From Micrococcaceae bacterium UBA7136 (GTDB taxonomy: Bacteria; Actinomycetota; Actinomycetes; Actinomycetales; Micrococcaceae), in contig DKXC01000123.1 in NCBI GenBank assembly GCA_002492045.1, forward strand, positions 7,366 through 14,545: a stretch of 7,180 nt of DNA, in the 5' to 3' direction. Position numbers and translations under genes: made by a program. Positions within the stretch are counted from its first letter, which is position 1. Each line of letters starts with the position of its first letter. The notes below the pieces were generated by a model, which made no database searches, was not told the DNA's origin, and saw only the letters and a list, made by a program, of their open reading frames with translations. Below are positions 1-6,221 of this stretch, piece after piece.

Positions 1-829
1 AGAAGGCGGTCAGAGAAGCACCCAGGGTGGCAAAGGACTTCCAGCGGGCCTGAACGACCTCGGGGCGGGAAGCGTTCTCAATCAGCTGCTTACCGCTGTC
101 GGCTGCCACAGCAGGCAGGTTCTTGACGCTGGTGACAGCGTTATCGGCCAGGGACTGGGCACCGGCCTGGACGCTGTTGCTGTAGTTTTCCAGGTCGTCC
201 CGCAGCAGCTTCATCTGCTCGCGGCGTTCCTTGGTGCGCTGGAGCAGTTCTTCCTTGGTCAGGGGGGCCGGGGCAGGCTCCTGGGGCTCCTGGGCAGCCT
301 TCTCGGCGGCGGCAGCAGCCTCTTCAGCCTTGGCAGCGGCCTTCTCTGCCTGTTCAGCCTTGAGACGCTTGGCGCTCATGGCGCTACCTTCCTTGAGGAC
401 GCCCAGGTCGTAGAGCAGACCAAAGACAGCAGATTCGGGGGTGAAGGGCAGCTGCTTCTTGATCATCTTGTAGGCCACCAGGCCGCAGATACCAGCTAAG
501 GCCAGGAAGAGGACAATCAGGGTCAGGGCAGCGCCCCAGGCCGGCATGAGGGAGCTCAGACCAACGTAGGCCAGGATGACCAGGGCAATGGCCATGAAGA
601 GGGCGAAAACAATGGCGACGACGGCTACAGCTGCGCCCTTGCCGACCTCCATACCCTTGTCTTTGAGCTCGATTTTGGCGATGCTGATTTCGTCCTTGAC
701 CTGTTCGGGGCCTAGGGTCTTAAGGACCTTGGCTGCGTCGACGGCCTTGTTGACGTTGCTCTTGATGTTTTTGACGCCAGCTCCCAGACCTAGCTTCTGG
801 TCTTGGTCCTGCTGCTCGTTTTGGGTCAT
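1..829 (-). CDS. Holin-superfamily III (Holin-X type) two-helix membrane protein, 3' end outside window
   Basis: The gene starts at ATG 827-829 and stays open to the window edge, giving 276 complete codons with no stop, so the C-terminus is missing. Seen: a hydrophilic Gln/Asp-rich N-terminus (residues 1-15), an amphipathic stretch ending in an acidic/basic segment (41-63), two hydrophobic helices at about 65-90 and 97-120, a basic cap KMIKK, an Ala/Lys/Glu-rich probable coiled coil (150-182), a Pro-rich hinge (182-190), and a helix TKEELLQRTKERREQMKLL. The pair of helices behind a charged helix resembles the actinobacterial Holin-X family (PF07332); the later helix resembles DUF3618. Members are often small membrane-associated proteins of unknown role, and lysis activity is not implied. 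A GAGG Shine-Dalgarno lies 5 nt before the ATG (835-838). No clear promoter was found between the upstream terminator and this gene. The family assignment is from memory of pattern, not a search. Confidence 0.7.
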   Translation of the reverse strand, partial: MTQNEQQDQDQKLGLGAGVKNIKSNVNKAVDAAKVLKTLGPEQVKDEISIAKIELKDKGMEVGKGAAVAVVAIVFALFMAIALVILAYVGLSSLMPAWGAALTLIVLFLALAGICGLVAYKMIKKQLPFTPESAVFGLLYDLGVLKEGSAMSAKRLKAEQAEKAAAKAEEAAAAAEKAAQEPQEPAPAPLTKEELLQRTKERREQMKLLRDDLENYSNSVQAGAQSLADNAVTSVKNLPAVAADSGKQLIENASRPEVVQARWKSFATLGASLTAF

Positions 830-905
830 TGCTACCTCGTTATCCCTAGGGGTGCAGTGGGTATTCTTTATTCGCCCCTTAGTCTACACAGGGTTAGGGG
901 CAAAG

Positions 906-934
906 AAAAAAGACCCAGCCGAAGCTGGGTCTTT
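906..934 (-). terminator. Intrinsic terminator of the tRNA-Asn gene, UUCG tetraloop
   Basis: There is a perfect 11-bp stem (909-919 with 924-934). On the minus strand the loop is UUCG closed by C-G, the exceptionally stable C(UUCG)G tetraloop, and it is followed by a run of six T. It sits 7 bases past the tRNA 3' end and separates the tRNA from the membrane-protein gene. On the plus strand the stem is also followed by a T-rich stretch (932-940), so it could work in both directions, though no plus-strand gene ends here. Confidence 0.9.
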
Positions 935-941
935 ATTTTTG

Positions 942-1014
942 CTCCCCCGACTGGACTCGAACCAGTAACCCTTCGATTAACAGTCGAATGCTCTGCCAAT
1001 TGAGCTACGGGGGA
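942..1014 (-). tRNA. tRNA-Asn, anticodon GUU
   Basis: A complete 73-nt cloverleaf reads on the minus strand. The acceptor arm pairs TCCCCCG with CGGGGGA, with discriminator G. The D arm is GCTC...GAGC, the anticodon stem is TTCGA/TCGAA with loop CTGTTAA (anticodon GTT at 979-981), and the T arm is ACTGG/CCAGT with loop TTCGAGT. The next bases are C-A rather than CCA, so the CCA tail is not encoded and must be added by tRNA nucleotidyltransferase. It has its own terminator immediately downstream and lies just beyond the 3' end of dnaG. Confidence 0.98.
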
Positions 1015-1053
1015 ATATGTCACCTGGTCACTTGACCTCCGCAACGAGTAATA

Positions 1054-1083
1054 ACTCTACACACCCTCCCCCATCCCTGGCAA
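1054..1083 (-). promoter_or_regulatory. Candidate promoter of tRNA-Asn
   Basis: On the minus strand TTGCCA (1078-1083) and TAGAGT (1054-1059) are separated by 18 bases, close to -35/-10 consensus. This would start transcription near 1047, about 30 nt before the mature tRNA. It is the best match in the dnaG-tRNA gap, but a modest one; transcription from the dnaG side cannot be excluded because no terminator is visible after dnaG. Confidence 0.4.
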
Positions 1084-1111
1084 ACCGAAATAGGGTTAGT
1101 TGCATCACAGG

Positions 1112-3001
1112 CTAGTTTTGGTGGGGGTTGAGGGCCCGTCGACGGCGCTCCAGCTCCATCAGGCTCTGGTTAATGGCCTGGTAGTCGGCAGAGTCAGGGC
1201 TGGTGTTCTGTAGGCGAATCAGCAGGTCAGACTTCTGCCGCCCAATCTCAGCCTGAAAAATCTGGCTCAGAATATCCCGAGAGTAGGCCTGGAGCTGTTC
1301 GTCAGTTCGCACCGGTATGGGCAGAACCGTCAGCTCAGCCAGCAGGCCCTGGGCCGCTAGCGGCACCTGGGAGCGCACAGCATTGACCCAGTCCAACCCC
1401 GGCTGAGGCACCAGCTGGGAGGCAGCCGCCAGCACCCCCTGGGCAATAGCCCCGTGGATGGCGTAACGGAAGCGGGTGGCAGTCAGCTCCCGCCACTGGT
1501 CCAGGCTCAGGGTCTGAGGGTATTGCAGCAGAATCCCCAGGGCCTGCTTTTCCAGGCGTCCGGCGGGGTCAGCCGGATCGGGCAGGGGGTAGGGGTTCTC
1601 TTCCTGCCCCTCAAAACCAGCAGGAGGTGCAGGCTGGGCCTGTGGGCGGGTCTCAGCTTCAGGAGCCCTGGGCGGACGCTGGCTAGCGGCCAGGCTGACA
1701 GCCCGCTGAACCTCCCCGGTTTCTAGACCCAGCTGGCCTGCCACCTGGCGCACATAGGCCGGGCGCAGGGTGGGGTCCTTAATACCGGCAATAATGGGGG
1801 CAATAGCCCGCATGCCCTGCACCCGTCCTTCTAGGCTGGTCAGGTCATAGTTTTTGAGGGTGGCCGAAATAGCGAACTCAAAGAGCGGACGGCGGGATTC
1901 AATCAGGTGGCGGACGGCCGCATCCCCCTTAGCCAGCCGCAGGTCGCAGGGGTCCATCCCGTCCTGGGCGATAGCCACATAGGTTTGGGCTACGAAACGC
2001 TGGTCTTCCTGGAAGGCGTGCAGGGCGGCCTTCTGGCCGGCGGCGTCCCCGTCGAAGGTGAAGATGACCTCTCCCCCGCTACCGTCGTCCGAGATCAGGC
2101 GGCGAACAATCTTGATGTGGTCGGTGCCGAAGGCTGTGCCACAGGTGGCCACAGCTGTGTCTACCCCGGCCAGGTGGGCAGCCATGACGTCGGTGTAGCC
2201 CTCTACCACCACGATTTTCTTCTGCCGGGCAATGTTGCGCTTGGCTAGGTCCAGGCCGTAGAGCACCTGGGACTTCTTGTAGAGGGAGGTTTCGGGGGTG
2301 TTGAGGTACTTGGGGCCCTTGTCGTCCTCGTAGAGGCGGCGGGCACCAAAGCCGATGGTCTCCCCGCTCATACCCTTAATGGGCCAGATTAGGCGGCCGC
2401 GGAAACGGTCGTAGATGCCCCGCTGACCTTCAGAAAACATGCCGGTTTCCCCTAGTTCTTCTGTGGTGAAGCCCTTAGATTGCAGGTATTTGAGGAGGTT
2501 GTCCCAGCCTCGGGGGGCAAAACCCACCCCGAACTTGCGGCTGGCCTCGGGGTCAAAACCGCGAGCGCCCAGGAACTTTTGAGCTTCGATGGCGGCCGGG
2601 GTGAAGAGGTTTTTCTGGTAGAACTCAGCCGCAATTTTGTGGGCATCTAGGAGGCGCTGGCGGCGGCTGACTTCTTCTCGGCTGAGCCCGCTGCCCTCTT
2701 CGTAACGCAGCTGGTAGCCGATGCGGGCGGCCAGGCCTTCGACGGTTTCGGCGAAGCTGGTGTGTTCCATTTCCATGAGGAAGCTGATGACGTCGCCGGA
2801 TTCGCCGCAGCCGAAGCAGTGGTAGGTGCCCATTTGGGGGCGGACGTTGAAGGAGGGGGTGCGCTCGTCGTGGAAGGGGCAGAGGCCCTTGAGGGAGCCG
2901 ATGCCTGCGGGTTTGAGGGTGACGTAGCCTTCGATGATTTCGCGGATGTCGGTGCGGGAGCGCACCTCTTCGATGTCTTCTTTTTTGATGAGTCCTGCCA
3001 C
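1112..3001 (-). CDS. dnaG: DNA primase DnaG
   Basis: DnaG synthesises the short RNA primers for lagging-strand replication and acts with the DnaB helicase at the fork. The protein is 629 residues, full length for an actinobacterial primase. The N-terminal CHC2 zinc domain has ligands C41, H44, C62 and C65 (CPFH ... CFGCG). The RNA-polymerase basic motif YDRFRGRLIWPI is at 197-208. The TOPRIM catalytic core has E267 in EGYTDV and D317/D319 in FDGDAAG. A Pro/Gln-rich linker at about 441-480 leads to the C-terminal DnaB-binding type domain. The start is GTG (2999-3001), chosen because MAGLIKKEDIEEVRSRTDI matches the family N-terminus and no alternative start lies nearby; the only Shine-Dalgarno is a weak AAGAG. 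The gene follows dgt by 52 nt with no promoter or terminator visible between them, so co-transcription is likely. All catalytic residues are present. Confidence 0.98.
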   Translation of the reverse strand: MAGLIKKEDIEEVRSRTDIREIIEGYVTLKPAGIGSLKGLCPFHDERTPSFNVRPQMGTYHCFGCGESGDVISFLMEMEHTSFAETVEGLAARIGYQLRYEEGSGLSREEVSRRQRLLDAHKIAAEFYQKNLFTPAAIEAQKFLGARGFDPEASRKFGVGFAPRGWDNLLKYLQSKGFTTEELGETGMFSEGQRGIYDRFRGRLIWPIKGMSGETIGFGARRLYEDDKGPKYLNTPETSLYKKSQVLYGLDLAKRNIARQKKIVVVEGYTDVMAAHLAGVDTAVATCGTAFGTDHIKIVRRLISDDGSGGEVIFTFDGDAAGQKAALHAFQEDQRFVAQTYVAIAQDGMDPCDLRLAKGDAAVRHLIESRRPLFEFAISATLKNYDLTSLEGRVQGMRAIAPIIAGIKDPTLRPAYVRQVAGQLGLETGEVQRAVSLAASQRPPRAPEAETRPQAQPAPPAGFEGQEENPYPLPDPADPAGRLEKQALGILLQYPQTLSLDQWRELTATRFRYAIHGAIAQGVLAAASQLVPQPGLDWVNAVRSQVPLAAQGLLAELTVLPIPVRTDEQLQAYSRDILSQIFQAEIGRQKSDLLIRLQNTSPDSADYQAINQSLMELERRRRALNPHQN

Positions 3002-3053
3002 GGCTCTTAATTCTAGGTCAGGGTATGGTCTGCTGTCTGTGATGGGGGCGGGT

Positions 3054-4382
3054 TTACCAGAGGGGTTTGTCGCCGATGGCCCACTGGTTGCCAGTAATCC
3101 GCTTGTAGAGGGCTAGGGCGGAGCGGTCGGTCAGGCAGGCTACCTGGTCGATGACTAGGCGCAGGCGGGCGGTGTCATCGTGGCGGGAGACTTCTTGCAG
3201 GTCGGCGGCGAAGGCTGGTTCTAGGTAGTGGGGGTTGTCGTAGAGGGCCTGGACCAGGAACTCTAGGATTTCTTGCTGGTTTTGGTTTTTGGCTCCGGCG
3301 TCGCGCGGGGTCATGACGAAGGCAGTAGCGATGCCCTTGAGAATAGCGATTTCTTCTTGGGTTTCTGGGGGCACAACCAGTTGGGCCTGGTAGCGGGTTA
3401 GGGGCTGGTCGCCGTAGACTTCGCGGGTGGCCACCATGGCGCTGGCGGCGAAGCGGCCAATGAGTTTGGAGGTCAAGGCCTTGAAGGCTGCCATGGAGGA
3501 GCGGCTGCCAGTCATGTAGGGCAGCCAGCGGTTGAGGCTTTCTAGGCGGGTGAGGGCGGCGTCTAGGTCTTGGTCTTGGGCCTGGGGTAGGTACCAGTGG
3601 CGGGTTTTATTGAAGACTTCCTGCCGGGCCTTGGGGTCTTTGAGGTCGTCTAGTTGCAGGTGGCCGCCAAAGACGGCGTCTTCAACGTCGTGGACGGAGT
3701 AGGAGATGTCGTCGGCTAGGTCCATGACCTGGGCTTCTAGGCATTTTTGGGTGGGGGCGGCCCCTGCTTCTTGGGCGCCTTCCCTAAACCAGTGGAAGAC
3801 GGGCAGGTCGTCCCTGTAGACCCCGAATTTGCGGTTGGGTTTGCCGTCAGGCCGGGCGGGGGCTTCTTGCCGGGTCCAGGGGTATTTGCAGCTGGCGTCC
3901 AGGGCTGCCCGGGTGAGGTTGAGTCCGGCGGGGCCGCCGTCGTGACGCATGACCTTGGGTTCTAGGCGGGTGAGCAGGCGCAGGGTTTGGGCGTTTCCTT
4001 CGAAGCCTCCGGCGTCGGCGGCTAGGCGGTCTAGGGCGCTTTCGCCGTTGTGGCCGAAGGGCGGGTGGCCCAGGTCATGGGAGAGGCAGGCGGTGTCGAC
4101 CACGTCGGGGTCGCAGCCCAGCATGCGGCCTAGTTCTCGGCCGATTTGGGCCACTTCGAGGGAGTGGGTCAGGCGGGTGCGGACGAAGTCGTCGGTGTCG
4201 GGGTCAACCACCTGGGTTTTAGCTCCGAGCCTGCGGAGGGCTGCGGAGTGGAGGACTCGGGCCCGGTCTCGTTCGAAGGGGGACCGGTAGACGAAGCGGT
4301 GGTGTTCGGGCACCCAGCGTTCAGCGTCCTGGGGGCTGTAGCCGGGAGTGGGGGCTTGTTCGCTGATCTGCTTTTGGCTCAT
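3054..4382 (-). CDS. dgt: Deoxyguanosinetriphosphate triphosphohydrolase-like protein (HD domain)
   Basis: This family hydrolyses dNTPs to deoxynucleosides and tripolyphosphate, a cytosolic check on the dNTP pool. The protein is 442 residues, normal for the Dgt type 2/YfbR-unrelated HD-dNTPase group. Seen: the family opening SPFERDRARVLHSAALRRL (33-51); metal ligand H73 in LTHSLEVAQ; the HD pair H102-D103 in SHDLGHPPFGHNGE (101-114); the NAQTLRLLTRLE nucleotide-pocket motif at 130-141; and the last Asp ligand in the MDLADDISYSVHD block (220-232). Substrate preference and allosteric dNTP control cannot be read from sequence. ATG 4380-4382 is used; only a distant AGAGG precedes it, so initiation may be weak or leaderless. 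The dgt-dnaG pairing is widespread in actinobacteria and joins precursor control to priming. Confidence 0.95.
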   Translation of the reverse strand: MSQKQISEQAPTPGYSPQDAERWVPEHHRFVYRSPFERDRARVLHSAALRRLGAKTQVVDPDTDDFVRTRLTHSLEVAQIGRELGRMLGCDPDVVDTACLSHDLGHPPFGHNGESALDRLAADAGGFEGNAQTLRLLTRLEPKVMRHDGGPAGLNLTRAALDASCKYPWTRQEAPARPDGKPNRKFGVYRDDLPVFHWFREGAQEAGAAPTQKCLEAQVMDLADDISYSVHDVEDAVFGGHLQLDDLKDPKARQEVFNKTRHWYLPQAQDQDLDAALTRLESLNRWLPYMTGSRSSMAAFKALTSKLIGRFAASAMVATREVYGDQPLTRYQAQLVVPPETQEEIAILKGIATAFVMTPRDAGAKNQNQQEILEFLVQALYDNPHYLEPAFAADLQEVSRHDDTARLRLVIDQVACLTDRSALALYKRITGNQWAIGDKPLW

Positions 4383-4422
4383 GGAGCTGATCTTTTCTCT
4401 ACCTCTTGAATCTAGGCCTGGG

Positions 4423-4453
4423 ATTCTAGTTTAGAAGCCATCTCCTTGGTCAA
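4423..4453 (-). promoter_or_regulatory. Weak candidate internal promoter before dgt
   Basis: In the 109-nt gap before dgt, the minus strand carries TTGACC (4448-4453) and TAGAAT (4423-4428). Both hexamers are good, but the 19-base spacer is longer than usual. If active it would start near 4416 and leave a short leader before dgt, allowing dgt-dnaG to be expressed apart from the upstream dus/DUF6176 pair. I see no terminator hairpin in the same gap. Confidence 0.25.
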
Positions 4454-4491
4454 GGCCGTATTCAGCCGGGTAGGTGACGGGTCCTTGTCTT

Positions 4492-4851
4492 CTAGCCCAG
4501 GGGACGCATGGCGGCCAGCACCCGGTCAGGCAGCATATGCACCATGGGGGTGAGGTCATGGGGCGGGTAGCTAGGGTCGATACATTGGCGCCAGTATTCC
4601 ACGTGCTTCTGGTCTAGCCAGTGAGGCGATTCAGTGACTTTCTGCTCCTGGCCCGGTTCTCCCTGCACAGAGTACCAGTAGAGGTAGGTGACGCCCTCAA
4701 GCTCTTCAGAGAAGATTGTTTCTACGTACATCTCTTCAGGTTCCAGGGTTTCCTTGACGGCTTCCATGTTGGTTTTGAGGAAGTCCATCCATTCCTGAAC
4801 TTTCTCTTCTTTGCCTGCTTGCACCCGGAACCTGGTCAGTTCAATCCGCAT
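4492..4851 (-). CDS. DUF6176 family protein
   Basis: This is a small cytosolic protein of 119 residues with no known reaction. The sequence matches my memory of DUF6176: an opening strand MRIELTRFRV, a charged amphipathic helix (14-30, KEEKVQEWMDFLKTN), METIF-like strand MYVETIF (41-47), an aromatic strand TYLYWYSVQG (55-64), and the HWLDQKHVEYWRQCID segment (77-92). The strand-helix-strand pattern would suit a ferredoxin-like dimeric alpha/beta barrel, but that is inference. The start is ATG 4849-4851. A longer reading frame begins at 5013, but its first 54 codons lie inside the dus gene in another frame and have no family features. AGGAGG inside the end of dus precedes the chosen start by 11 nt. 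The gene starts 7 nt after dus stops, so the two are almost certainly co-transcribed and perhaps translationally coupled. Confidence 0.85.
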   Translation of the reverse strand: MRIELTRFRVQAGKEEKVQEWMDFLKTNMEAVKETLEPEEMYVETIFSEELEGVTYLYWYSVQGEPGQEQKVTESPHWLDQKHVEYWRQCIDPSYPPHDLTPMVHMLPDRVLAAMRPLG

Positions 4852-4858
4852 GGGTCTC

Positions 4859-6058
4859 TTATCCTCCTGAAATGTCCAGTTCGGCGTCCACCAGGCCCAG
4901 GCGTTCAGCGTCCCCCAGGATGCGGGAGTTGAGCCAACCGTCGGGCAGGTGGGGTTTCTTGGGGTTGCCTGCCCGGCCGCGGGGGCCTTCCACAGCCTCG
5001 CCGGGGTAGCCAATGGAGTGGTCTAGCTGGGCCAGGTAGTCCTGGAAGGCTTCAAGGGTGGGGACGGTAGCCATCTTGGCCCGCAGCTTGCCACCTACCG
5101 GGTAGCCGTGGAAGTACCAGGCCACATGCTTACGGATCTCGCGCAGGCCCCGGGTCTCGTCCCCAAAGGTTTCAACCAGCAGCTCGGCGTGCCGGTAAAT
5201 CATCTGGGAAACCTCAGTGACGGTGGGCCGGTAGCGCTCCTCAGACCCTTCAAAGGCATTTTGGAGGTCGCCAAAGAGCCAGGGACGGCCCTGGCAGCCG
5301 CGGCCAATCACCACGCCGTCCACCCCGGTCTGCTCAACCATGGCGATAGCATCCTCGGCTGAGAAAATATCGCCGTTACCCAGTACGGGCACATCCGGGA
5401 TGGCCTCGCGCAGGCGGGCGATGGAGTCCCAGTCGGCCTGGCCGGCATAGTGCTGGGCGGCGGTCCGTCCGTGCAGGGCGATAGCGGCCACCCCTGAGTC
5501 GCGGGCGATTTTGGCTGATTCCAGGTAGGTCAGATGGTCCTCATCGATGCCCTTCCGCATCTTGATGGTTAGGGGGATATCACCCCGGGAAGCTTCCTTC
5601 ACAGCGGTTTGGACGATAGCGGTGAAGAGGTCGGTCTTCCAAGGCAGGGCGGAACCACCACCCAGGCGGGTAACCTTGGGGGCGGGGCAACCGAAGTTGA
5701 GGTCGATATGGTCGGCCCGGTCTTCTTCGACTACCATGCGGATGGCCTTGCCCACGTTGACGGCATCCACCCCGTAAATCTGGATGGAGCGAATCTGCTC
5801 GTCGCCGTCGTGGTCAATGATGCGGAGGGATTCCTTGTTGCGTTCCACCAGGGAGCGGGCGGTGACCATTTCGGTGACGTAGAGCCCGCCACCGTATTCC
5901 CGGCAAAGGCGGCGGAAGGCCTTGTTGGTGACGCCTGCCATGGGGGCCAGGATGACGGGGGTGTCAATGGTGTGCTTGCCCAAGGTCAGGGGCGGCAGTT
6001 TGAGCTGCTTGGAGCGGGCCGGGATTTGGCCGGTGCTGGTGCGGGTCTGTTCAGTCAT
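4859..6058 (-). CDS. dusB: tRNA-dihydrouridine synthase (nifR3/DusB type)
   Basis: This flavoenzyme reduces specific uridines in tRNA to dihydrouridine using NADPH. The protein is 399 residues. Seen: the FMN-site motif APMAGVTN (38-45); YVTEMV (60-65); IDLNFGCPAPKVTR with catalytic C124; the GGGSAL loop; KMRKG with K166; LHGRTAAQHYAG with H196; GNGDIF (227-232); and the phosphate loop IGRGCQGRPWLF (251-262). A C-terminal helical domain follows, ending in the actinobacterial LPDGWLNSR tail. The start is ATG 6056-6058, giving a 37-residue lead before the barrel. The frame could extend 55 codons further up to 6223, but that part runs through the divergent regulatory region and resembles nothing. 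A GGAGGG lies unusually close (2-3 nt) to the ATG. It is the first gene of the minus-strand cluster. The nifR3-type assignment is firm; the exact tRNA position modified is not visible. Confidence 0.95.
   Translation of the reverse strand: MTEQTRTSTGQIPARSKQLKLPPLTLGKHTIDTPVILAPMAGVTNKAFRRLCREYGGGLYVTEMVTARSLVERNKESLRIIDHDGDEQIRSIQIYGVDAVNVGKAIRMVVEEDRADHIDLNFGCPAPKVTRLGGGSALPWKTDLFTAIVQTAVKEASRGDIPLTIKMRKGIDEDHLTYLESAKIARDSGVAAIALHGRTAAQHYAGQADWDSIARLREAIPDVPVLGNGDIFSAEDAIAMVEQTGVDGVVIGRGCQGRPWLFGDLQNAFEGSEERYRPTVTEVSQMIYRHAELLVETFGDETRGLREIRKHVAWYFHGYPVGGKLRAKMATVPTLEAFQDYLAQLDHSIGYPGEAVEGPRGRAGNPKKPHLPDGWLNSRILGDAERLGLVDAELDISGG
4863..4868 (-). promoter_or_regulatory. Shine-Dalgarno of the DUF6176 gene, inside the end of dus
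   Basis: AGGAGG on the minus strand lies within the last sense codons of dus (Ser-Gly-Gly-stop) and 11 nt before ATG 4849-4851. It decides the start of the DUF6176 gene in favour of the 119-residue form and places ribosomes finishing dus next to the new start. Confidence 0.7.
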
Positions 6059-6087
6059 ATCCCTCCAATTCTGGCATAAAGTGCCCC

Positions 6088-6105
6088 GGCAGGCTGTGAC
6101 CTGCC
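6088..6105 (-). other. Small hairpin in the dus 5' leader
   Basis: GGCAGG (6088-6093) and CCTGCC (6100-6105) form a perfect GC-rich 6-bp stem with a 6-nt loop, about 30 nt upstream of the dus ATG. There is no T-run after it on either strand, so it is not an intrinsic terminator. It could slow transcription or translation of dus or be incidental in a GC-rich leader. Confidence 0.35.
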
Positions 6106-6129
6106 ACCTGCCCCACCCCGCCGATAAAA

Positions 6130-6161
6130 TGTGATTTGTCAAAGATGCTTGACTTATCACA
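6130..6161. promoter_or_regulatory. Operator-like dyad 1 in the dus/HTH divergent region
   Basis: This is a 32-bp interrupted palindrome. The left unit TGTGATTTGTCAA (6130-6142) and right unit TTGACTTATCACA (6149-6161) face each other across six bases. Arms TGTGAT/ATCACA and GTCAA/TTGAC pair perfectly; only the two bases between them differ. The right arm contains the -35 hexamer of the candidate plus-strand promoter, a position where a bound protein would compete with RNA polymerase. The likely ligand is the adjacent HTH protein, by position only. Confidence 0.65.
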
Positions 6162-6176
6162 GGAAACCGGTAGATT
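6149..6176 (+). promoter_or_regulatory. Candidate promoter of the HTH-DUF3887 / membrane-protein pair
   Basis: TTGACT (6149-6154) and TAGATT (6171-6176) are separated by 16 bases, a good -35/-10 pair, with an expected start near 6183 and a leader of about 40 nt. The -35 lies in dyad 1 and the start point lies in dyad 2, so the promoter is bracketed by both. No comparably good promoter for dus was found on the opposite strand. Confidence 0.6.
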
Positions 6177-6208
6177 TGTGACAAGTCAAGAAATCTTGAC
6201 CACCCAGT
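6177..6208. promoter_or_regulatory. Operator-like dyad 2 overlapping the predicted transcription start
   Basis: This is a second copy of the dyad 1 arrangement, 47 bp downstream. The left unit TGTGACAAGTCAA (6177-6189) matches the first at all fixed positions. The core GTCAAGAAATCTTGAC (6185-6200) is a palindrome with 7-bp perfect arms. The outer right arm has decayed (only TTGAC is kept). It would cover roughly -6 to +25 of the predicted transcript. A further GTCAA (6207-6211) abuts the ribosome binding site. Confidence 0.6.
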
Positions 6209-6221
6209 CAAAGGAGTCTGC

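Noticed and set aside
1..829. Prophage lysis holin
   Set aside because: Despite the family name, there are no phage genes nearby, the protein is long with a coiled-coil tail, and the setting is a housekeeping chromosome region.
576..968. Plus-strand open frame opposite the holin-like gene, extending through the terminator and into the tRNA
   Set aside because: It reads through a terminator and a tRNA on the other strand, which is incompatible with a real gene; the minus frame has membrane-protein character.
1454..2248. Open frames on the plus strand opposite dnaG
   Set aside because: They are shadows of a clearly coding minus-strand gene in GC-rich DNA, with no recognisable domains and no ribosome binding sites.
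3002..3053. Possible terminator or promoter between dgt and dnaG
   Set aside because: No stem with a T-run and no paired -35/-10 hexamers were found; the gap looks like an ordinary operon spacer.
3541..3974. Repeated 14-mer TCTAGGCGGGTGAG at 3541 and 3961
   Set aside because: Both copies encode the same short peptide Leu-Thr-Arg-Leu-Glu within dgt with the same codons; this is explained by coding, not by a mobile repeat.
4852..5013. 54-codon N-terminal extension of the DUF6176 reading frame inside dus
   Set aside because: It overlaps a conserved gene in another frame, shows no family similarity, and a strong AGGAGG points to the internal ATG at 4849-4851.
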